Notes under the pieces: generated by a model
The model's input: the letters and a program-made list of their open reading frames with translations, nothing else
Told to the model about the DNA's origin: nothing
The model's database searches: none
Assembly (NCBI GenBank): GCA_009908945.1
Contig: JAAAOI010000191.1
Coordinates: 1 to 56,488, forward strand
Direction: 5' to 3'
DNA: 56,488 nucleotides
Origin: Bacteroidota bacterium
Lineage (GTDB): Bacteria > Bacteroidota > Rhodothermia > Rhodothermales > Salinibacteraceae
Shown: positions 30,494 to 38,931 of the stretch, piece by piece
Layout of the letters: each line of letters starts with the position of its first letter
How positions within the stretch are numbered: the first letter of the stretch is position 1
Position numbers and translations under genes: made by a program

Positions 30494-31432
30494 ATGCGGC
30501 TTGCACTTTTGTTGCTGCTGCCCGCACTCGTTCTTTTTACAGCCTGCGACTCCGTCGTAGATGATGACGGCGAGCACTCTGACTTTGCGCGCGTCGTGCT
30601 CGAAGCGCGCGACGGCACCGGCCAGGTGATTGGCGAATGGACTGAAGCCGACGGCTGGGACATCGACGCGCTGCCAGGCATGACGGAAGGCGACATCGAA
30701 TCGGTCTACACCGTTCGTATTTTCGACGAGGACGGCGACGAGCTGACCCTTGAGGAGGGCGGGGCGTTTGAGGCTCGCTACGCCGTTGACGCTAACGCCG
30801 CCGATGATGTGCTCTTCTTTAACCCCAGCGGCGAAGTTGACCTGGCCAGTGGCGAGGAAGGCGAGCTCTTTCATGGCGACCACGTCCACCTCTACCCGCA
30901 AAACGCAGGCACCACCCGGGTGCGCTTCCTCCTCTGGCACGAAAGCCACTCCGACGGTAGCACTGATTTGATCGACGTAACCGTGGAGGAAGCACACGAC
31001 GATGAAGCCGAATTGGCGCGTCTGGTGCTCGAATCTCGGGATGGCACCGCCACCGAGATCGGCGAGTGGACCGAGGCGGACGGCTGGTCCATCGACGCGC
31101 TTCCGGAGATGTCCGAGGGCGATGAGGAAACCGTGTTTACCGTGCGCATCTTCGCCGCAGATGGCGATGAGATCACCCTTCAGGAAGGCGGGGAATTCGA
31201 AGCCCGCTACGCGGTGGATGCCAGCGCACCAGCTGATGTCCTCTTCTTTGATGGCAGTGGCGAAGTGACGATTGGCGACGGTACAGAAGGTGAGCTTTTC
31301 CATGGTGATCACGTGCACCTGTACCCGCGAGCTGCAGGGACGACGCAGGTGCGGTTCCTCCTCTGGCACGATAGCCACGCCGACGGAGAAACCGATCTGA
31401 TCGACGCGACCGTCGTGTCCGGCGGAAGCTGA
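30494..31432 (+). CDS. Lipoprotein with two ~143-aa His-rich repeats (putative metal-binding)
   Basis: Lipobox ALVLFTAC; two copies of EWTEADGW.IDALP.M.EGD...VRIF...FHGDHVHLYP..AGTT.VRFLLWH.SH.DG.TDLID.TV; co-directional with the TonB receptor. Confidence 0.82.
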   Translation: MRLALLLLLPALVLFTACDSVVDDDGEHSDFARVVLEARDGTGQVIGEWTEADGWDIDALPGMTEGDIESVYTVRIFDEDGDELTLEEGGAFEARYAVDANAADDVLFFNPSGEVDLASGEEGELFHGDHVHLYPQNAGTTRVRFLLWHESHSDGSTDLIDVTVEEAHDDEAELARLVLESRDGTATEIGEWTEADGWSIDALPEMSEGDEETVFTVRIFAADGDEITLQEGGEFEARYAVDASAPADVLFFDGSGEVTIGDGTEGELFHGDHVHLYPRAAGTTQVRFLLWHDSHADGETDLIDATVVSGGS

Positions 31433-31482
31433 CCGACGCAAGGCTTGCTGCTTGTGAGCATACGTAGATCATGCTACGGAAT

Positions 31483-31522
31483 GCGCAACCCCCGCAGGCT
31501 ACGTGCCAGCGGGGGCTGCGCG
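31483..31522. terminator. Hairpin between convergent genes
   Basis: GCGCA-a-CCCCCGC aggctacgtgcca GCGGGGG-c-TGCGCG; no strong T tract. Confidence 0.5.
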
Positions 31523-31546
31523 TGTTACGATGGCCCTTCCTCTACG

Positions 31547-31759
31547 CTACTCGTACCCACGGGTCGTCACCCGGTGCACACTAACCACCGTACCGTCCTC
31601 CACGCGGAAGGTTACGCGTTGCCCGGAATGCACCAGTTCACCCGTTTTGTAATCTTTAAGCACATCGCGAGAAAACGCATGGGCTGAATCGGCGTCGTCT
31701 CCGATGAGGGTTCCTTCGCCGGCGTCGTTGTCGAATGATTGAATGCGACCTTCAGGCAT
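31547..31759 (-). CDS. Cold-shock-domain-like small protein
   Basis: MPEGRIQSFDNDAGEGTLIGDDADSAHAFSRDVLKDYKTGELVHSGQRVTFRVEDGTVVSVHRV; CSD-like layout. Confidence 0.6.
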   Translation of the reverse strand: MPEGRIQSFDNDAGEGTLIGDDADSAHAFSRDVLKDYKTGELVHSGQRVTFRVEDGTVVSVHRVTTRGYE

Positions 31760-31828
31760 GGGTCTGTATGCGTTATGTAAAACAGCGTGACAGGGTACGG
31801 TCCGGCACAGATCCTTCAGGTGTGGACT

Positions 31829-32152
31829 TCAGGTGTGGCGTGCGGGCGGTGCCGTTGCTTCCACTGCAACCAGGGGCTCGTGGATGCGATACGTCCGCTT
31901 CGCCTCAGCGGGCACCACCCACGACTGCCCACTTTCCAACACGATGGTTTCGTCGTCGACTATGATCTCCAGCTTGCCCTCGATCACGTATCCGACCGTC
32001 TCGTACGGGCGCGTGTACGGCTCCTTGTGCTCGGCGTCGCCAGGGGCTTCTTCCCACAGGCGAAGCGCGACGTGATCTCCTCCAGCTAAGAAGGTTTGTC
32101 CAAGCAAACCATCAGGCGCGTGGGATTCGTCGACCTTTTCAGTTGTTGACAT
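31829..32152 (-). CDS. Cupin-domain protein
   Basis: Start MSTTEKVDESHAPDG at 32152; RPYETVGYVIEGKLEIIVDDETIVLESGQSWVVPAEAKRTYRI. Confidence 0.8.
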   Translation of the reverse strand: MSTTEKVDESHAPDGLLGQTFLAGGDHVALRLWEEAPGDAEHKEPYTRPYETVGYVIEGKLEIIVDDETIVLESGQSWVVPAEAKRTYRIHEPLVAVEATAPPARHT

Positions 32153-32271
32153 AATTCTTTGGGCCTTTGTAAGAGCATATGCTACCTCGTTGTATCGCCC
32201 GTACGGAAAGACGTTGACGGTTACCCTGTGAGGATGGCGTGACGCGCCGGGACGGATGCGACGAATCAACA

Positions 32272-32301
32272 AAGCCCACCGCGCCAAGGCGCGATGGGCT
32301 C
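32272..32301 (-). terminator. Hairpin downstream of the phasin gene
   Basis: AGCCCA-c-CGCGCC-aa-GGCGCG-a-TGGGCT; minus strand continues TTTGTTGATT. Confidence 0.65.
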
Positions 32302-32330
32302 CGCGATGTTAGCATGTTACGTGCTGCGTA

Positions 32331-33008
32331 CTACGCTTCGGCGTCGTAGGAGAAGGTCTCCTGAATGGTGCCATCCTGCTTTTGCACAATAAGCTCGCTC
32401 GGCGCGTGTGCCTTGGCCATCTTGCGACCGGCCTCTACCGCTGCTTTCTTCGTTTCAAAGATTTCTGGTGTAGCGTCCGAGTCAGTCAGCTGCACCTTCC
32501 ACCCTTCGTCGTCTGGGGAGATCATGAAGGTGGTACGGGCCTCCTCCGTGTCAGCGGGGGCCACGCCACGCTCCAGGGCCAGCGTCAGGTGCTCCACCTT
32601 TAGCGCCAAGTCTTGCACCTTGTCGGCCAGGTCGCGAACGCGGCGGCGCGTTGGCACGCCAATACGCTCAAGCGCATCGGTAACGGCCGTCAGTACCGTC
32701 TGCTCGGCATCGGTGCCGGCCTTGGTCAGGTCATCAGCTGTGTCGGTAAACTGCTTCCCGAGGGCTTCCTGCTGCTCGTTAAAGGCCGAAACCAGTTGCT
32801 TTACCTCGTCGCTGCGGCGCTTTTCAAAGTCCTCGCCCCGCTTCACGAGCGACTCACCCCGCTTCACGAAGGAGTCGTACAGCTTGGTGCCCTCCTCTTC
32901 CACAGTGGCCAGCGCGCCCAGCCCGGCAAGCCACACGTTACGGCTCTGCTCGTTGAGTTCGGTGCGTACGGTCTCAAGTACGTTCGATTCTTTCGTTTTC
33001 TTACTCAT
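32331..33008 (-). CDS. Phasin-family protein with C-terminal DUF2188-like domain
   Basis: NEQSRNVWLAGLGALATVEEEGTKLYDSFVKRGESLVKRGEDF (phasin/PhaM-like); C-terminus DDEGWKVQLTDSDATPEIFETKKAAVEAGRKMAKAHAPSELIVQKQDGTIQETFSY (DUF2188-like). Confidence 0.8.
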   Translation of the reverse strand: MSKKTKESNVLETVRTELNEQSRNVWLAGLGALATVEEEGTKLYDSFVKRGESLVKRGEDFEKRRSDEVKQLVSAFNEQQEALGKQFTDTADDLTKAGTDAEQTVLTAVTDALERIGVPTRRRVRDLADKVQDLALKVEHLTLALERGVAPADTEEARTTFMISPDDEGWKVQLTDSDATPEIFETKKAAVEAGRKMAKAHAPSELIVQKQDGTIQETFSYDAEA

Positions 33009-33075
33009 GGCTGACCTCCGTCAATCAATTCAGCAAAATGTCTGTGGGCATCTATCTACGGATGCAAGACTGTAA

Positions 33076-33126
33076 TAACGCAGTGCGTCATATTGATTCA
33101 TCGCGCATAACGCAGTGCGTCATATT
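33076..33126. promoter_or_regulatory. Two 19-bp direct repeats, each containing palindrome ACGCAgTGCGT
   Basis: TAACGCAGTGCGTCATATT at 33076-33094 and 33108-33126, 32-bp spacing, in the divergent phasin/clpB intergenic region. Confidence 0.65.
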
Positions 33127-33341
33127 CACATGATATTAGTGCCCCGAGGGCCCCCTTCGCATCGGCATGGGCAAAGCGCGTCGCCCCCGCCCTCGTAGCG
33201 CGCCCCTCTGTCAAAAGCTGCCATCCTGTCACGCCCCGCACGATGGTACACTTTTCGTCCAGGAAGAAGAGCAGCAGCCATGCCTGACGCACCGGCTGCA
33301 CCCATGTATACGACCCCCACGCAATAGATTTGGTGCCGCAC

Positions 33342-35984
33342 ATGAACTTGCAGAAATTCACGGTTAAAGCGCAGGAGGCCGTCAAGCAAGCGCTCGAGCT
33401 TGCGGCCTCGTACAACCACCAAGGCCTGGAGCCCGCCCACCTCCTGCGCGCCTATCTCGACGCCCCAGATAGCATTGTGGTCTCCCTACTGCAAAAGGTG
33501 GGAGCCAACCTTAAAGGGCTGGGCGCACAAGTCGATGATACGCTCGACAAGCTCCCCACCGTAACAGGGGCCAGCGTGTCGGACCAGTATGTTGGCGAGG
33601 CGCTCAAGAAGGTGTTCGACCGCGCCCTTGCCGAGTCCGAGCAGATGGGTGATGACTACGTAGCCAGCGAACACCTCCTCATCGGGTTGGCGGCTGCGGC
33701 TGACCCTGTCGGGAAAGCGTTGCAAACGCAGGGCGTGACCAAAGACAGCATCATGAGCGCGTTGGCGACGGTGCGCGGAAGCCAGCGGGCCGACGACCCG
33801 CACGCGGAGGACCGGTACCAGGCGCTGGAGCGCTTCACCCGCAACCTGAACGAGCTGGCGCGCAACGGCAAGATCGACCCGGTGATCGGGCGCGACGAGG
33901 AGATCCGCCGGGTCATGCAGATCCTCTCCCGCCGCACGAAGAACAACCCCGTGCTGGTCGGCGAGCCGGGCACCGGCAAGACCGCCATTGCCGAGGGCAT
34001 CGCCATCCGCATTGTGCAAGGCGACGTGCCCGAGGGGCTCAAGGAGAAGCGCATTGTGGCACTTGACATGGGCGCACTCATTGCCGGCGCGAAGTACCGC
34101 GGTGAGTTTGAAGACCGGCTCAAGTCGGTCGTGAAGGAAGTCGCTGAGTCTGATGGCGAAATCCTGCTGTTCATCGACGAGATCCACACGCTTGTTGGCG
34201 CTGGCGCTTCGGAAGGGGCGATGGACGCGGCCAACATCCTGAAGCCGGCGCTGGCCCGGGGCGAGCTCCGTGCGATTGGCGCCACCACGCTCGACGAGTT
34301 CCGGAAGCACTTCGAGAAAGACAAAGCCCTGGAGCGGCGCTTCCAGATGATCCTCGTAGATGAGCCCTCGGTGGAGGACACCATCTCCATCTTGCGCGGC
34401 TTGAAGGAGCGCTACGAGGTGCACCATGGCGTGCGCATTCAGGATAGCGCGCTCATCGCTGCAGCCGAGCTTAGCCATCGCTACATTGCCGACCGCTTTT
34501 TGCCCGACAAAGCCATCGACCTGATCGATGAGTCGGCTGCGCGGCTCCGCATCGAAATCGACTCCATGCCGGAGGACCTCGACCAGCTGGAGCGGGAGAT
34601 CCGTCAGCTCGAGATTGAGCGCGAGGCCATGAAGCGCGAGCAGGACGAGGTGAAGATCGAGCAGATCAATGCGCAGATCGCAAACCTCGAAGAAGAGCGC
34701 GACGAACTGCGCGCCCGCTGGCAGAAAGAGAAGGACCTGATCCAGACCGTGCAGCAGGCCAAGGAGGGCATCGACCAGGCCCGCGTGGAGGCGGAAAACC
34801 TCGAGCGCTCAGGCAATTACGAGAAGGTCGCCGAGATCCGCTATGGCCGCATCCCTGCGCTGGAGCAACAGGCCCGCGAGGCGCAGGAGCGGCTGCGCGA
34901 GATCCAGGATCAAGGCTCCCTGCTGAAAGAGGAGGTCGACGACGAGGACATCGCCGATATCGTCTCGCGATGGACGGGCATTCCGGTCTCGAAGATGCTG
35001 GAAAGCGAGCGCGCGAAGCTGGCCCGGATGGAAGACGAGCTGGCGAAACGGGTGGTTGGGCAGCCGGAAGCGCTGAAGGCGGTGTCGCACGCCGTGCGCC
35101 GGGGCCGCGCCGGGCTGCAGGAAGAAGGGCGGCCGATCGGCTCCTTCATCTTCCTCGGTACCACCGGCGTGGGGAAGACGGAGCTCGCCCGTACGCTGGC
35201 CGAGTTCCTCTTCAACGATGAGGACGCGATGGTCCGTATCGACATGAGCGAGTACCAAGAGCGCCATGCCGTAAGCCGCCTCGTGGGGGCCCCTCCTGGC
35301 TATGTCGGCTACGACGAGGGCGGGCAGCTCACGGAGGCCGTGCGCCGCAAGCCCTACTCCGTAATCCTGCTGGACGAGATCGAGAAGGCGCACCCGGAGG
35401 TCTTCAACATCCTGTTGCAGCTGCTGGAGGATGGCCGCCTCACCGACAACAAGGGCCGCGTGGCCGATTTCAAGAACACCATCGTCATCATGACGAGCAA
35501 TCTCGGCTCGGACATCATCCAGCAACATATGGATGCGCTGGACGGCGACCCGCTCTCTGCCACTGCGCAGGAGCGGCTGAACGATGAGTTGCAGACGATG
35601 CTGCGGAAAAAGCTCCGCCCCGAGTTCCTAAACCGGGTCGATGAGACGGTCATGTTCCGCCCGCTGGGCCGGCAGGAGATTCGCCAGATCGTGGACATCC
35701 AGTTCACCCGCATCCAGCGGCTGGCCCGCAAGAGCCATCAGCTGGAGCTGGTCCTTACGGACGCGGCGAAGGACTGGCTGGCGGAGCGCGGCTTCGATCC
35801 GGCCTTCGGCGCCCGCCCGCTGAAGCGGGTGCTGCAGCGGCAGGTCACAAACAAGCTCGCCGAGGAGGTGCTCTCGGGCTGGATTGAGCCGGGGGAAACC
35901 ATCCGCATCGATGTGGCAGCCGGCGCAGATGGGCTCCTCTTTGAAACCATCAACCCGGAAGCTGCGGAGCCGGTGGAAGCCTAA
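33342..35984 (+). CDS. clpB: ATP-dependent chaperone ClpB
   Basis: [18 protein letters not shown]; Walker [14 protein letters not shown] and [13 protein letters not shown]; coiled-coil middle domain; [24 protein letters not shown]. Confidence 0.96.
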   Translation: MNLQKFTVKAQEAVKQALELAASYNHQGLEPAHLLRAYLDAPDSIVVSLLQKVGANLKGLGAQVDDTLDKLPTVTGASVSDQYVGEALKKVFDRALAESEQMGDDYVASEHLLIGLAAAADPVGKALQTQGVTKDSIMSALATVRGSQRADDPHAEDRYQALERFTRNLNELARNGKIDPVIGRDEEIRRVMQILSRRTKNNPVLVGEPGTGKTAIAEGIAIRIVQGDVPEGLKEKRIVALDMGALIAGAKYRGEFEDRLKSVVKEVAESDGEILLFIDEIHTLVGAGASEGAMDAANILKPALARGELRAIGATTLDEFRKHFEKDKALERRFQMILVDEPSVEDTISILRGLKERYEVHHGVRIQDSALIAAAELSHRYIADRFLPDKAIDLIDESAARLRIEIDSMPEDLDQLEREIRQLEIEREAMKREQDEVKIEQINAQIANLEEERDELRARWQKEKDLIQTVQQAKEGIDQARVEAENLERSGNYEKVAEIRYGRIPALEQQAREAQERLREIQDQGSLLKEEVDDEDIADIVSRWTGIPVSKMLESERAKLARMEDELAKRVVGQPEALKAVSHAVRRGRAGLQEEGRPIGSFIFLGTTGVGKTELARTLAEFLFNDEDAMVRIDMSEYQERHAVSRLVGAPPGYVGYDEGGQLTEAVRRKPYSVILLDEIEKAHPEVFNILLQLLEDGRLTDNKGRVADFKNTIVIMTSNLGSDIIQQHMDALDGDPLSATAQERLNDELQTMLRKKLRPEFLNRVDETVMFRPLGRQEIRQIVDIQFTRIQRLARKSHQLELVLTDAAKDWLAERGFDPAFGARPLKRVLQRQVTNKLAEEVLSGWIEPGETIRIDVAAGADGLLFETINPEAAEPVEA

Positions 35985-36104
35985 CCTCTGCGCCGATATC
36001 ACGCATCACCCCGCACGCCGTCCGGTGCACCCCGCGCCGGGCGGCGTTGGTGTATACGCTGGTGTAGGTACGCCATTTGGGCATCCCTTCAAGAGGACGC
36101 AGCC

Positions 36105-36452
36105 TCAAGAGGACGCAGCGGCTGGCTTTATCGCTTCCCCGGTCCGAATCTGATAGGCCGCCTCAAGAGGCGCCACAAAGAGCCGCCCGTCGCCGACCTC
36201 GCCGGTCTGGGCCGCGGCGAGGATGACCTCAGCGACGGATTCGACGCTGGCCTCGGGTAGGGCAATCTCAAGCTTGATGCGCTCGATGAGCTCGCGCGAA
36301 CCCCGTGCCCCGCGGTAGACCTCTTCCGGCGCAGCGGCCTCCCCGTGGCCCTTCACCTCTGTGAGCGTATAGCCTTCCACCCCGTGCGCACGGAGCGCTT
36401 GCGCCACATCGGGGAGTGCTGATTGGCGGATGATAGCCGTGAGTAGTTTCAT
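36105..36452 (-). CDS. P-II family nitrogen regulatory protein with divergent T-loop
   Basis: MKLLTAIIRQSALPDVAQALRAHGVEGYTLTEVKGHGEAAAPEEVYRGARGS...TGEVGDGRLFVAPLEAAYQIRTGE; downstream of amtB. Confidence 0.88.
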   Translation of the reverse strand: MKLLTAIIRQSALPDVAQALRAHGVEGYTLTEVKGHGEAAAPEEVYRGARGSRELIERIKLEIALPEASVESVAEVILAAAQTGEVGDGRLFVAPLEAAYQIRTGEAIKPAAASS

Positions 36453-36529
36453 AATGCCGTTGGTCTGTAAGCAGCGGTGACGATAAGTGGCGCACGGGAC
36501 AGGAAAGAGGCCCGCGCCTGGCTCGTGTC

Positions 36530-37909
36530 TTAGCCGGCCGGGGTAGCTTCTTCAGCGTACCCGTTGCCTTGGAGGGCAAAGTCCGGGTAGGCGCGCATGG
36601 CGTGCTCGCCGAGGTCGAGCCCCTTTACCTCCTCCTTCCGCGCCACCCGAAGCCCTATCGTCGAACGCAACACCAGCCCGACGACGGTACAAAACACGAC
36701 GGTGAAAACGCCCACCGCGCCGATACCCGCGAGCTGATAGCCAAACTGGGCCAGCCCTGCCATGCTGCCAAACAGCCCCACGGCGAGCGTCCCCCAGATG
36801 CCACATGCCAGGTGCACGCTGATGGCCCCAACCGGGTCGTCGATCTGCAAATACTGATCGACCGCAATGATGGCCGCGTACACGATACCTCCGGCTACAG
36901 CGCCAATGACGACTGCCTCCCAGATCGCCATCAGGTCGGCGCCTGCGGTAATACCCACGAGGCCGGCCAAGATACCGTTCAGGGCCATCGTCAGGTCGGG
37001 GTTGCCATCCTGCATCCATGAAATGAGCCCGGCGGTCAGGCCGCCTGCAGCGGCGGCCATCGACGTCGTTACGAGCACCAGCGACACCGTTGCCGCATCG
37101 GCAGACAACACCGACCCGCCATTAAACCCAAACCATCCGAACCACAGAAGAAACACGCCGACCGTCGCTAGCGACAGGTTGCTGCCCGGAATGCCACGCA
37201 CCGACCCGTCGGCTCCGTACTTGCCCAGCCGCGGCCCGAGCAGCGCTGCCAGCACAAGGGCTCCCCACCCGCCTACCGAATGTACGATGGTGGACCCCGC
37301 AAAATCGTAGAAGCCAAGCGCCGCCAGAAACCCCCCGCCCCAGTGCCACGCGCCCGTCACAGGGTAGCTGAGCGTCAGAAAAAGTGCCACAAACAGCAAA
37401 AAGCTCGAGAGCTTGATCCGGCCGGCCACCGCGCCGGAGACGATCGTTGCAGCTGTCGCTGCAAACATCGCCTGGAAAAAGAAGTCCGTGTACCACGTAT
37501 AGCCGGCATTGTACGCGGGGGAGAGCAACGCTTCGGCATCAGCCGGGCTGACGGTGATGAAATTGGATACGGCGGCCAGCGAAATCACGCCGTTGAAGTC
37601 GCCAGGGTACATAATATTGAAACCGCACAGCGCATACGTCAGAATCCCGATACAGATAATCATCGCGTTCTTGAACAGGATGTTGACGGTGTTTTTCGAC
37701 TGCGTGAGGCCAGATTCGAGCGAGGCAAATCCCAGGTGCATGATAAACACCAGCATTCCCGCAATCATAATCCACAGGTTGTTGAGCGTCCAGGCCAGCA
37801 TTTCCACTTGTTGGGCGCTTCCGGCCTCCTGCACGGCACTGTCGGCAGCCCCCGCGATCTGCAGCGCAGGTACTGCGAGAAAGAGAACGAGGAAAAGAAG
37901 ACAACGCAT
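36530..37909 (-). CDS. amtB: Ammonium transporter
   Basis: LNNLWIMIAGMLVFIMHLGFASLESGLTQSKNTVNILFKNAMIICIGILTYALCGF...DFAGSTIVHSVGGWGALV...HLACGIWGTLAVGLFG. Confidence 0.95.
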   Translation of the reverse strand: MRCLLFLVLFLAVPALQIAGAADSAVQEAGSAQQVEMLAWTLNNLWIMIAGMLVFIMHLGFASLESGLTQSKNTVNILFKNAMIICIGILTYALCGFNIMYPGDFNGVISLAAVSNFITVSPADAEALLSPAYNAGYTWYTDFFFQAMFAATAATIVSGAVAGRIKLSSFLLFVALFLTLSYPVTGAWHWGGGFLAALGFYDFAGSTIVHSVGGWGALVLAALLGPRLGKYGADGSVRGIPGSNLSLATVGVFLLWFGWFGFNGGSVLSADAATVSLVLVTTSMAAAAGGLTAGLISWMQDGNPDLTMALNGILAGLVGITAGADLMAIWEAVVIGAVAGGIVYAAIIAVDQYLQIDDPVGAISVHLACGIWGTLAVGLFGSMAGLAQFGYQLAGIGAVGVFTVVFCTVVGLVLRSTIGLRVARKEEVKGLDLGEHAMRAYPDFALQGNGYAEEATPAG

Positions 37910-38282
37910 GGGGATACCGGCAAGATGGGTAAAAATGGCTGAAGGCGTAGCACCAGCGGGGCAACAGTTGACGGTGCGCTTCCTTTTTAATTAAGCTGAT
38001 GCACTAAATCAACTAAATAGCTTAGGTAAAAAGTGGTATTGACCTTATGAAAGCGCTACCGTATCTAATTCGTCACATCACCATAGATGCATGGCTGTGC
38101 AGGTGCGGTTTTTGCTTTACTTCGCCCGTAAAACGGAGCCGTGTGCAACCCTGACCGGCAGCATCCGCATACGGTGCACGGCTGAAGTTGGCCGCCGTGG
38201 TGCCTATGTTACGCCTTCAGCGATACCGGGCCGTTCGTAGCCTGCGTCTTCCGCGCTTTCCTTTTTTCATTCCATTTACGCT

Positions 38283-38870
38283 ATGATTGCCGCTATTCTT
38301 GCCATTGCGTTCCTCGTGATCGTGGTGCTCTTTGTTGTGAGCATGTACAACAAGCTGGTGACCTTGCGCCAGCGCTACAAAAACGCGTTTGCCCAGATTG
38401 ACGTCCAGCTCAAGCGTCGCTACGACCTCATCCCAAATCTCGTCGAAACGGCGAAGGGCTACATGAAGCACGAGCGGGAAACCCTCGAAGCCGTGGTTCA
38501 GGCCCGCAACCAGGCCCAGCAAGCTGAAGAGAGCGCTGCCCAGGATCCTGGGGAGCCGGGTAAAATGCAGCAACTGGCCAAGGCTGAAGGACAACTCGGC
38601 TCAACGCTGGGGCGTTTGTTTGCCCTTTCGGAGTCGTACCCCGACTTGAAGGCGAACCAGAACATGGCCCAACTGATGGAGGAGCTGCGGTCTACCGAAA
38701 ACAAGATCTCTTTCGCGCGGCAGGCCTACAACGACGCGGTCATGAACTACAACACGCGGCGGGAAGTCTTTCCCAGCAGTCTTATTGCGGGGACCTTCAG
38801 CTTTAATGAAGCCGAGCTCTTTCAGATTGAAGACGAAGCCGAGAAAGCAGCCCCGGACGTCTCGTTTTAA
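38283..38870 (+). CDS. lemA: LemA family protein
   Basis: YNKLVTLRQRYKNAFAQIDVQLKRRYDLIPNLVETAKGYMKHERETLEAVVQARNQA...LSESYPDLKANQNMAQLMEELRSTENKISFARQAYNDAVMNYNTRREVFPSSLIAG. Confidence 0.95.
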   Translation: MIAAILAIAFLVIVVLFVVSMYNKLVTLRQRYKNAFAQIDVQLKRRYDLIPNLVETAKGYMKHERETLEAVVQARNQAQQAEESAAQDPGEPGKMQQLAKAEGQLGSTLGRLFALSESYPDLKANQNMAQLMEELRSTENKISFARQAYNDAVMNYNTRREVFPSSLIAGTFSFNEAELFQIEDEAEKAAPDVSF

Positions 38871-38931
38871 GACGCGCCCCTCGGCCTTTTCCCAGCCCGC
38901 TGCGCTTCTTGGACCGTAGCCTGACCTACCT

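Noticed and set aside
33486-34478. 330-aa minus-strand ORF opposite clpB
   Set aside because: Antisense of conserved ClpB sequence.
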